Origin: an uncultured Thermoanaerobacteraceae bacterium
Lineage (GTDB): Bacteria; Bacillota; DSM-12270; Thermacetogeniales; Thermacetogeniaceae
Length of the DNA: 15,277 nt
Assembly: GCA_937914965.1 (NCBI GenBank)
Contig: CALGIY010000399.1
Coordinates: forward strand, 1 to 15,277
Reading direction: 5' to 3'
This document shows, in pieces, positions 8,356 through 14,903 of this stretch. Numbering within the stretch: the first letter of the stretch is position 1; the number at the start of each line of letters is the position of its first letter. A program made the translations under genes and the position numbers. The notes below the pieces were generated by a model. It saw only the letters and a list, made by a program, of their open reading frames with translations, ran no database searches and had not been told where the DNA came from.

Positions 8356-8377
8356 TAGTAATGTGGTATTTCAATAA

Positions 8378-9412
8378 CTTGTATGGCCCGCCCTTGAGGA
8401 AAAAGCTTACAGACACAAGGTGCCAAATTGGGTGTTTTTTCAATTTAACCGTACCGAACCTGACCCGGACGGCCTCCCTTATTCGGGCAAGCCCAGAACC
8501 GAGATGGAACACTTCACCGCCGGTTGTATGGAAACCATCGCCTTTGTCGATGGCGGTGACCGTGGCCTTGGTGCCCTCTACCTTCGCAACTATCCTGATA
8601 TGGGTGCCATGGGAGTGTTTAAGGCTGTTGTTCCGCAGTTCCTGACAGATCCTGTAAACCAAAAATTTCTCGCTTTTCATCAAGTTGTTTTCCGGACCAT
8701 ATAACTGGCCGTCAACCTTAATGCCCCCGTTCTGGAGCTTTGCCTCCATCTCGCCCATGGCACTCTGCAATCCAAAGTCTAGGAGCGTCTTTGGAGAGAG
8801 CTCATAAGATATCTTTCGGATTTTCTGTATGGCCTCGCCCAATATTCACTTGGTCGGGGTAATGTCTCCCAGGTGCGCCTGGTGCTGGGACAGAAAGTGC
8901 TGTAAATTCAACCTGGCGGCATACAGCAGCTGGCCCACTTCGTCGTGAAGGAGCCTCCCTATGCGCTCCCTCTCCGCCTCAACTTCTTCATGGAGGTCTG
9001 GAGCTACCTGCATTCCGTCTCCCGGAAATACCAGGATCCTTATCGCTCCCCCCTGGCGTTCGACGGCAGCACGGAGGTCGTTTTTTTGCCTGCTGCCTGG
9101 AACCGAAACATTTAAGAAGTGCCTGAGGGGAGGATTCTCGAGCAGATCCTTGATGCGCTGGGAGATGTTCTTCCCCAGCAGGATGGATAGATCCTTGCCA
9201 ATGAAACTGCCTTCAACCCTGCCGAAGGGAGAGATGTGGGATATGTAAATTTCCTGGATAATGAGTTCGTCGGTCGTCTCGACCAATGCCCCGTAGATTG
9301 GGGCCAATCGTCTAAATGTTTTGGCGGTCATTCAATTCTTTACCACGAGAAAGTTCCCTTTTTCGTTTAATAACTGGTAACAATCGTTAAGAAGCTCAGG
9401 CTTCCTGGCCAT
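8378..9412 (-). pseudogene. NarL-type (HisKA_3) histidine kinase interrupted by two in-frame TGA codons
   Basis: One reading frame runs from ATG 9412 to about 8378 with only two interruptions, TGA at 9332-9334 and TGA at 8846-8848. ATG 9412 is preceded by GGAGGAGG at ribosome-binding distance. The first piece is 26 codons. The second (from ATG 9331, directly abutting the first TGA) gives a PAS-like segment and the HisKA_3 helix ERERIGRLLHDEVGQLLYAA with His129. The third continues the same dimerisation helix (AIQKIRKISYELSPKTLLDF) and HATPase_c with ELRNNSLKHS, DKGDGF and GSGLARI. The second TGA splits the HisKA_3 domain itself, so no single product can work without readthrough. After SFFLKGG the frame stays open to 8201 but enters the next gene remnant. 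A short piece KYHITIGINNRPF may be the worn start of a lost response regulator. Confidence 0.8.
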
Positions 9413-9426
9413 GTAAGTCCTCCTCC

Positions 9427-9441
9427 AGCTATATCCTAGCT
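9427..9441. promoter_or_regulatory. Small inverted repeat just upstream of the kinase ribosome-binding site
   Basis: AGCTA and TAGCT arms with a 5-base spacer lie directly before the GGAGGAGG site of the kinase gene (minus strand), within an AT-rich leader that could hold the promoter. It could be a small operator. The arms are short enough to arise by chance. Confidence 0.25.
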
Positions 9442-9545
9442 AAAAATGGATATAATGAAAAAATATACACTTTTACAATATCCCACGGGATCCCAAATCA
9501 ATCCAGGCGTAACCCTTGGCAGTAATGGGGATAATGCGTTTCCCA

Positions 9546-9896
9546 TCAGGCCCTGCATTGTGGGAGGGAAGATGGTCCACCCTGGGACCTAACACTGAAT
9601 TCTGACAGGTCGGCACTTTCGATCGGATCAGGCAGGGACTTGTTCTTTTCGTTCAGATCCCTCAAAAAGTCCACGAAAACCTCCGGAAGCAGCTCTTTTT
9701 TTTCATCCTTGACACTTAAATACACCCTCTCCCCATTCTGAGGGAGATCTTCTGAATAGGTTGCCCCTGCAGAGGGGACGTGGAAATATTCGCGAAAAAT
9801 CTCCCTGGCCGAACATGGCAGAATCCCAATGTTGATGAGCTTGAAGATATGTATGTACTTATCGATCTTTTCTATTATTCTCTGTTTGTCGGTCAT
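9546..9896 (-). CDS. Hypothetical protein (116 aa) in the kinase cluster
   Basis: A complete frame from ATG 9896 to TGA. The N-terminus is helical (QRIIEKIDKYIHIFKLINIG), followed by PCSAREIFREYFHVPSAGA, a short strand region GERVYLSVKDEKKELLPEVF and an acidic, serine-rich tail ending SSLPQCRA. It has two Cys, no signal peptide and no membrane segment. It lies 68 bases after the 69-aa gene and 133 bases before the broken kinase, all on the same strand, so co-transcription is likely. I do not recognise the family. 'I-D-K-Y-x-x-I-F-K-L-I-N' followed by 'S-A-R-E-I-F' would be the best handle for a profile search. Confidence 0.7.
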   Translation of the reverse strand: MTDKQRIIEKIDKYIHIFKLINIGILPCSAREIFREYFHVPSAGATYSEDLPQNGERVYLSVKDEKKELLPEVFVDFLRDLNEKNKSLPDPIESADLSEFSVRSQGGPSSLPQCRA

Positions 9897-9964
9897 ATGT
9901 AAATGATTTTTGTCTGTTCATCGGTCTGTTTATAGTTTGGCTAATGACGCTCTTTATTTTTTGC

Positions 9965-10174
9965 TCACCCCCTCCACTGGATACTGAACTTTATCAGCAA
10001 CATGTCGCAATTGCTGTTGAATTCGTGAATGTCATACCCTTTGTAGGTAAATTCCTTCACTTCCTCTATTTTCCTCAGCAGTTCCTCAACCTGGAGGATG
10101 GCATCGGACACTACACCTGTCAGCTCCAGTCCCTCTTTAGAAATCGTACTCTTGAATGTCAGAATTTCGGGCAT
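9965..10174 (-). CDS. Hypothetical small protein (69 aa) with a strong Shine-Dalgarno site
   Basis: ATG 10174 is chosen because AGGAAAGGAGA sits just upstream (spacing about 6 bases); the longer in-frame start at 10294 has no such site. The protein starts MPEILTFKSTISKEGLELTG, then a helix-rich middle with VSDAILQVEELLRKIEEVKE, and ends with a strand-like stretch CDMLLIKFSIQWRG. It is soluble and has no known domain. A strong Shine-Dalgarno site is uncommon in Bacteroidota and suggests efficient expression or a transferred origin. It is probably the first gene of a unit with the 116-aa gene and the kinase. Confidence 0.72.
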   Translation of the reverse strand: MPEILTFKSTISKEGLELTGVVSDAILQVEELLRKIEEVKEFTYKGYDIHEFNSNCDMLLIKFSIQWRG

Positions 10175-10796
10175 GATGTATCTCCTTTCCTGCATATAAC
10201 AATCTGCTGGATATATAAGTTTGGGCCGATGGAAAAAATTTTGGGCCAATAGGATCAAGCTGTTTGCTCTCTGGGGGTCGGGGTAGGGCTTCATTAGCTT
10301 CCTGTCGAATTTGCCAGGGTTGATGGTTGCTCAGGTTATGGTGCCTTCCTTTTCGGCCAGAAAGATTTATTGAACTGGTATTTCGGGAAATCATCCGGCT
10401 TTTCCTTTCACTGATGAGGATTCTTAAAAAAATATAGATGGGGTCAGGAATGCCGAAGCATCTTGGAGAAAAGGACGGCGAAGTTTTGATAAGTTTCTGA
10501 AATTCAGGACTCCGGGGTGATCGGGCAAATGGCCCGATTGGTCACCCGGGACCAGCAAGAGAGATGATCGATATTATTTTTGTACGAAGTTGGGCCACCA
10601 TTGAAAAAAATAACTAATTTAACAAAAGCTAAGCGATGCTTAGAAATTTCGTTATGCCCGGGATGGCCAAGTACGCCCCGGGTTTTATTTCCTAAAATCC
10701 CCCCCCAAGAATGCAAAATCCAATCCGTTCCAAAGTTCCCCTTAACGTCTTTCACATTTGTCCACCAGTCCAAAGAGCAATACCTTATGGAACAGC
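10175..10796. other. Intergenic stretch, structured but without a supported gene
   Basis: No frame here reads as a credible protein; the 98-codon minus-strand frame at 10504-10800 lacks motifs and begins at a TTG overlapping the previous stop. It contains a large imperfect hairpin at 10512-10549, a small palindrome CTGAAATTCAG at 10497-10507 and a run of eight or nine C near 10698-10706. It separates the 124-aa gene from the 69-aa gene. Confidence 0.5.
10512..10549. repeat. Compound GC-rich hairpin
   Basis: The inner stem is TCGGGC / GCCCGA (10521-10526 and 10532-10537) around the loop AAATG. The outer stem is CCGG(G)GTGA against TCACCCGG (10542-10549), with one bulged G and a TGG bulge between the stems. 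There is no T tract on either side, so it is not an ordinary terminator. It lies between two minus-strand genes and could be an RNA processing or stability element. Confidence 0.6.
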
Positions 10797-11171
10797 TCAA
10801 GTTTTTCTGTAGGGCAAGAAGAGTTTTTTGGCGATGAATTCCTGGAATTCCATGAGATGGACCGCATCCATGTCCTTGGGAAAATAACCAGTGTCCTGGA
10901 AATGGGATTCGAGCTCTTTTATCCTTTCCCTGAGGATGCAGTTCAACCTGAGGTTGAAGTCCCTGAAATTACCGGATCTTGATTCCAGGAAGTGTTCAAG
11001 GTGGTGGAGGTAGAAAAGTTCAAAAGCTGGGCGGGTAAGGTTGGCAACGGCGTCTGTAAATGCCCTGTCCTCATCATACCTTTTCAGGGGGTTCCTTTTA
11101 AGGTCGAAAGGATGAGGGAACAGTCTGAAAACCGTTGTTGTTTTAAAAAGTCTCGTACGTTTCTTGGTCAT
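10797..11171 (-). CDS. Hypothetical all-helical protein (124 aa)
   Basis: A complete frame from ATG 11171 to TGA. It has a basic N-terminus (MTKKRTRLFKTTTVFRLFPH), then a long helical region with FELFYLHHLEHFLESRSGNF, RLNCILRERIKELESHFQ and the C-terminal HLMEFQEFIAKKLF. There is no signal peptide, membrane segment or known catalytic motif. The pattern of a helix followed by 'ESHFQDTGYF' vaguely recalls RteC-type regulators of Bacteroidota conjugative elements, but the protein is less than half that length and I do not rely on it. It is on the same strand as the small genes and kinase remnants downstream, but separated from them by over 600 bases. Confidence 0.65.
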   Translation of the reverse strand: MTKKRTRLFKTTTVFRLFPHPFDLKRNPLKRYDEDRAFTDAVANLTRPAFELFYLHHLEHFLESRSGNFRDFNLRLNCILRERIKELESHFQDTGYFPKDMDAVHLMEFQEFIAKKLFLPYRKT

Positions 11172-11625
11172 TAACGGATAGTTTTTTCGGTTATAATTCT
11201 ATATGACCTGTTGTCACAGGATGATAGCCCATTGGGAGCAGGAACAACGCACAATTGTAGGCATTACCGACCGGGAGGGCTAGAGCAGGGGAAAGTAGGC
11301 TGCATCGCCTTTTTTCCCCGAAAGCCTTTCAGGGTAACGATTTGTCCGCCAAAAAGTTTTATTTTATTCGTTTTTATGGTCTTGGTCGAATTCCCGAATC
11401 AATCAATCGCTTGTACAGCGGTCCGGAAACATTGATATGGATAAAACGCTACAATGAAATTTTGGAGTATGCATAAAAATAATGCTAAATTTGGTCATGT
11501 GCTCAATGAACCAGTGCCGGGATCAGAATTACGGCCCGCTAACTGGCCACTTTCCTATCGACCCAACATGGTTTGTCGGTAGTGTGATGCCTTTTAATCG
11601 TTAATTCATCAAATTAAGACAGACA
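11172..11625. other. Intergenic region between divergent genes
   Basis: AT-rich, with no supported coding sequence. It must carry the promoters of both the minus-strand 124-aa gene and the plus-strand cyclotransferase gene. A 14-bp interrupted palindrome lies at 11207-11220. No clear TAnnTTTG box was found before the cyclotransferase start. Confidence 0.5.
11207..11220. promoter_or_regulatory. Candidate operator (CCTGT-N4-ACAGG)
   Basis: Perfect 5-base arms CCTGT and ACAGG around TGTC lie 36 bases upstream of the start of the minus-strand 124-aa gene, next to AT-rich TATAGAATTATAAC that could be its promoter. The position suits a repressor or activator site, but short palindromes of this kind occur by chance. 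Confidence 0.25.
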
Positions 11626-12672
11626 ATGAGATCTAAAGTCAAATTATTATTTATGGTTCCCATTCTGACGGTTTTCCTTTCTTCGTGTAGGACCCAGAGT
11701 GGTAAGTTCGAATTTTCTGAGCCTTCCGGTACCCTCAAGGTCCAAAAGGGTGAAAAAGTTACCCTAAGATTGAACTTCCCGGACCCGCAGATCGATTCCG
11801 TAGTTTATTCTCTGGACGGTGAAGTTCTTGAGGTCAGGACGGACACGAATTCCTTGGATCTCGATACTGACCCGTACGGTTACGGGAACAAGACACTGAG
11901 TGCCAAGCTGTACGCCAATGGGTCCCAGGAAATTGCCTACAGGGATATCCAGGTTGTCCCTGTGGCCCCCACCGCCTACTCCTTCGAGGTGTTGAACGTC
12001 TATCCCCATGATCCGGATGCGTTTACCCAAGGGCTTTATTATGACAATGGGACCCTCTATGAGACCACTGGAAGGTGGGGGGAATCTACGTTGAGGAAAG
12101 TTGACCTGGCCACCGGCGAGGTTCTTGAACGGGCTGATATGGCAGGAGATGAGTTTGGCGAGGGAATGACCGTGGTCGGGGACAGGATGTACGTTCTGAC
12201 ATGGGAAAACAATCGGGGTCACATTTACGACAAGCGCAATTTCAAACAACTCGGATCATTCGATTATCAGAAGAGCACCAAAGGTTGGGGCCTTACCCAT
12301 GACGGCAATAGGTTCATAAAATCGGACGGTACGAGCCGACTATATTTCCTAGACCCTGAGAATCTAACCGAGACCGGATCGATCGAGGTTTTTGATGATA
12401 ATGGTTCTGTTGACAGCATCAATGAACTTGAATTTATCGATGGTAAAGTATATGCCAATCTATATCATGGTGATAGGGATGAGATTGTGATTATCAACCC
12501 GGAGACTGGAGTAATTGAAGGGAAGATTAATTTTGTGGGCTTATATGATGGCAAGCGTGCTCCTTATGACAATGAGATGAACGGTATTGCTTATAAGCCT
12601 GATACCAAGACATTGCTTTTGACTGGGAAGTTATGGAGCAAACTTTATGAGGTACGTTTAAAGGAACGTTAG
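11626..12672 (+). CDS. Glutaminyl-peptide cyclotransferase, lipoprotein
   Basis: Converts N-terminal glutamine of peptides to pyroglutamate, probably at the periplasmic face. The 348-residue protein has a lipoprotein signal peptide with lipobox LSSC (Cys21). An N-terminal beta-rich extension (about 25-110) is followed by the beta-propeller cyclotransferase domain of the plant/bacterial type (about 115-345). Typical strands are HDPDAFTQGLYYDNGTLYET, FGEGMTVVGDRMYVLTW, KGWGLTHDG, INELEFIDGKVYANLY and NGIAYKPDTKTLLLTGKLW. The domain is complete and in frame. Base composition changes inside the gene: up to about 12.38 kb codons are GC-balanced like dnaG, after that third positions turn clearly AT-rich, although the protein continues normally. 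Its stop overlaps the stop of the convergent regulator by four bases. Confidence 0.93.
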   Translation: MRSKVKLLFMVPILTVFLSSCRTQSGKFEFSEPSGTLKVQKGEKVTLRLNFPDPQIDSVVYSLDGEVLEVRTDTNSLDLDTDPYGYGNKTLSAKLYANGSQEIAYRDIQVVPVAPTAYSFEVLNVYPHDPDAFTQGLYYDNGTLYETTGRWGESTLRKVDLATGEVLERADMAGDEFGEGMTVVGDRMYVLTWENNRGHIYDKRNFKQLGSFDYQKSTKGWGLTHDGNRFIKSDGTSRLYFLDPENLTETGSIEVFDDNGSVDSINELEFIDGKVYANLYHGDRDEIVIINPETGVIEGKINFVGLYDGKRAPYDNEMNGIAYKPDTKTLLLTGKLWSKLYEVRLKER

Positions 12673-13304
12673 ATCAATCTATTCTCGGTTGCTATTTTTA
12701 TTAGCGACATCATATTTTTTGTTTTGAACTTGCTCATCATCCTTTTCCGATGGGTTTCGATGGTGAGCGGGGACAGAAACAATTCCTCTGCGATCTGCAC
12801 GGAGGTCTTCCCTGAGGCGATCAGTTTCAAGATTTCAGTTTCTCTTTTTGTTAGTTTTGGTAGTAAGGGCAGGTCTGAGCTGATGGGATTGGCAATAATG
12901 TCCTGTACAGCTGAACTGAAAACCATCTGTTTGCACACTGCTTGATCGAGGCAATTCTCCAACTCTTCGATATCAATGTTCTTCAACAAATAACCGGACG
13001 CGCCGTTTTGCAACAACTGCAGGATCACGCTTCGTTCGGTATGGTTGCTGAGCCCCAAGATAATAACATTGGGTGCTACTCTTTTGATTTCGAGGCATAG
13101 ATCGATGCCGTTGATGTCGGGCAATGATATGTCCAGCAGGACAATGTCCACAGGGTCGGTTTGGAGGTAGCTGAGCAGGTCGGAACCTTTGGTAAAAGTT
13201 GCTGTGACCTCATAGGTTTTGATGCGGTCCAATAGGCTTACCAAGCCCTGAAGGATCAAGGAATGGTCGTCGACAATAGCGATGCTATGGGCAGTATTGT
13301 ACAT
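12669..13304 (-). CDS. LuxR/NarL-family response regulator
   Basis: A 211-residue two-domain regulator. The receiver domain has the acidic pair Asp12/Asp13 (IVDDHSLI), phospho-acceptor Asp58 (VLLDISLPD), Ser86 and Lys108 (GYLLKN). The C-terminal LuxR-type helix-turn-helix covers about residues 148-205, with LTKRETEILKLIASGKTSVQ and the recognition helix SPLTIETHRKRMM. All key residues are present, so it should be phosphorylated by a HisKA_3-type kinase and bind DNA as a dimer. No kinase is adjacent; the only NarL-type kinase in the window (8.4-9.4 kb) is broken. Composition matches the lower-GC block. The upstream 80 bases are AT-rich and carry a TATCTTTA stretch that could be a weak promoter. 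Confidence 0.95.
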   Translation of the reverse strand: MYNTAHSIAIVDDHSLILQGLVSLLDRIKTYEVTATFTKGSDLLSYLQTDPVDIVLLDISLPDINGIDLCLEIKRVAPNVIILGLSNHTERSVILQLLQNGASGYLLKNIDIEELENCLDQAVCKQMVFSSAVQDIIANPISSDLPLLPKLTKRETEILKLIASGKTSVQIAEELFLSPLTIETHRKRMMSKFKTKNMMSLIKIATENRLI

Positions 13305-13393
13305 TTTCTTTAGGGCGAAGGTTAAATATCGCTAAAGATAGCCAAGTTTTCAGCATTTAAACGTTCAATTTTAAATATGCCTGTTTCTGGGTA

Positions 13394-13401
13394 CAAAAAT
13401 A
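13394..13401 (-). promoter_or_regulatory. Candidate -7 box (TATTTTTG) upstream of the response regulator
   Basis: On the minus strand TATTTTTG fits TAnnTTTG and would give a leader of about 85 bases before the regulator ATG at 13304. It sits inside a GGGTA...TACCC inverted repeat (13389-13406), just after the deformylase stop. No clear -33 element is visible, so support is weak. Confidence 0.25.
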
Positions 13402-13405
13402 TACC

Positions 13406-14629
13406 CTATGGACGGATACTTCCTTTTGGAATCAGGAATTCTACTTTTTCTTTTAGCGGTTCGAATTCTAGTTTTCCAGACTCTTCAATCCTGTCCGGAA
13501 ATAAAATACCATACAGGTGATCGACCTCATGTTGGAAGATAACTGCTGTAAATCCTTCGACCAATTCTTCTTTCACTTCACCTTTTCGGTCGATATGTTG
13601 CAGTTTGATGGCATAGCTGCGTTTTACATCTTGCCTTAGGTCCGGAATTGAGAGACATCCTTCTGCTCCCACACGTGTTAGTTTGGACCTCCATATAATC
13701 TTAGGATTGATATAGAATTCGAAGGGTTCATCTTTTTTGTCCAGTCTCTGCACCCAGATGACATTTTTATTGACACCAACCTGTGGTCCGGCAATTCCGA
13801 CTCCGGCATGTTCAGGGTCGTTGACTGTCAGTAGCATCCGAGCGGAAAGCTTATCCAAAAGAGGGTCATCAAATTTGATATCTTCAGAAGGTTTTTTCAG
13901 GACGGCAAGTTCTTTGTCATCAGTTATCTGATAAACATGCATCTTGCTGTTTTCATCAGCTCCATTTATTAAAGCAATTTCTCCTTCACTGAAGTTCTTT
14001 GCCATGCTTTTATTCACGTTACGTTCGTTTTTTGGTCCTTTATATTTCATTTCTCCAGCATCAATTGTAATGCCAGTAAGGATATTTTCCTTTGGAGGTT
14101 GTGGACATCTGTAGCCATTGCTATAGGCGCAGTAAGGGTTATAAGCTTTGTTGAAGTCAATTTTGATCTTTCCGTCTTTAATGTCTTCGAGGCTCAGGTC
14201 CAGGTATCTGCCCCCCTCATAAGTGGCATCCCCGTTTGTATTGTCCATAAATGGGACAAAAAGATGGTTTTTATAGGTAGGATTCTGGAATAGGGCAACA
14301 CTTTGGTAAGCGGTCAGGGCTACTTTTTGTCCATTGAGTTCAAAGTGGAGAATGCCATATCTTTTGTATTCATTGGATGTTCCATCATAGGTCGGCATGC
14401 GGAAGGTCTGTTCATTAAACAGAGGCTCAACCTCAGCGGTTACGACATAATCTGGGTTTACCGGAAAGAACTTGATGAATTCCACTTGATCTTTGCGGAG
14501 CGGGCCGAATTCATCCTTTGCCATTTCTTGGATCTGTTTGTCGCGATATTGCTGGATTTCTTGCTCCAAGGACTGTGACATCACAAAAACAGGGGACAGT
14601 AAAGTTATCAGATAGATGATTGTTTTCAT
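13406..14629 (-). CDS. Secreted DUF1684-peptide deformylase fusion protein
   Basis: A 407-residue protein with a Sec signal peptide (MKTIIYLITLLSPVFVMSQ). ATG 14629 is the start; six codons further upstream (ATG 14647) belong to the NusB piece joined here. Residues about 45-195 are a DUF1684 domain with RMPTYDG, the GGRYLDL stretch and NPYCAYSNGYRCPQPPKEN (Cys167, Cys175). Residues about 215-390 are a peptide deformylase domain with all catalytic motifs: GVGIAGPQ (276-283, one Ala of the usual GxGxAAxQ is Gly), EGCLSIP (323-329, metal ligand Cys325) and QHEVDH (366-371, His367, Glu368, His371). Deformylases normally act on nascent chains in the cytosol, so an exported copy must have another substrate, perhaps formylated or N-acylated peptides outside the cytoplasm. 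The native promoter is lost at the chimeric junction. Confidence 0.93.
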   Translation of the reverse strand: MKTIIYLITLLSPVFVMSQSLEQEIQQYRDKQIQEMAKDEFGPLRKDQVEFIKFFPVNPDYVVTAEVEPLFNEQTFRMPTYDGTSNEYKRYGILHFELNGQKVALTAYQSVALFQNPTYKNHLFVPFMDNTNGDATYEGGRYLDLSLEDIKDGKIKIDFNKAYNPYCAYSNGYRCPQPPKENILTGITIDAGEMKYKGPKNERNVNKSMAKNFSEGEIALINGADENSKMHVYQITDDKELAVLKKPSEDIKFDDPLLDKLSARMLLTVNDPEHAGVGIAGPQVGVNKNVIWVQRLDKKDEPFEFYINPKIIWRSKLTRVGAEGCLSIPDLRQDVKRSYAIKLQHIDRKGEVKEELVEGFTAVIFQHEVDHLYGILFPDRIEESGKLEFEPLKEKVEFLIPKGSIRP

Positions 14630-14630
14630 T

Positions 14631-14903
14631 TTCAAATAATATCTCATAGGTAGATAATCTTAAAATTGCTAAATCTACCTTTGCAATTCTGTTTAATTTC
14701 CAATTACTAAGGTATTTTTCTATTTTCCCATCGATTAACTTTTCATTTTCCTGTATACCCTTTAGTATTCTGATCACATATTTCATATCTATATCATCTA
14801 AATCCATATCTTCTGGGTCTTTTTCTTTTTTAATTCCCATAATTTCTGTTGCAGTTTCTTCTTCACTATTTATTTCTTTTAAGTTATTTATTATATCCAT
14901 ATA
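14631..14903 (-). pseudogene. nusB: NusB fragment, foreign (Clostridia-like)
   Basis: The frame gives MDIINNLKEINSEEETATEI..., then DIDMKYVIRILKGIQENEK and WKLNRIAKVDLAILRLSTYEILFE. The last is the signature of transcription antitermination factor NusB (WxLxRIAKVDxAILRLAxYE). Both the N-terminal helix and everything after YEILFE (usually DIPYKVSINEAIELAKKY) are missing. The DNA is extremely AT-rich, unlike all the rest of the window. It is joined in frame to the permease fragment on one side and to the deformylase leader on the other, at A-rich microhomologies. No such fusion makes biological sense; I read it as a fragment in a chimeric molecule or contig. Confidence 0.85.

Noticed and set aside
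8846..9334. TGA read as an amino acid (alternative genetic code)
   Set aside because: dnaG, the small genes and the 4189 gene use TGA as a normal stop and TGG for Trp, so a genome-wide code change is not supported.
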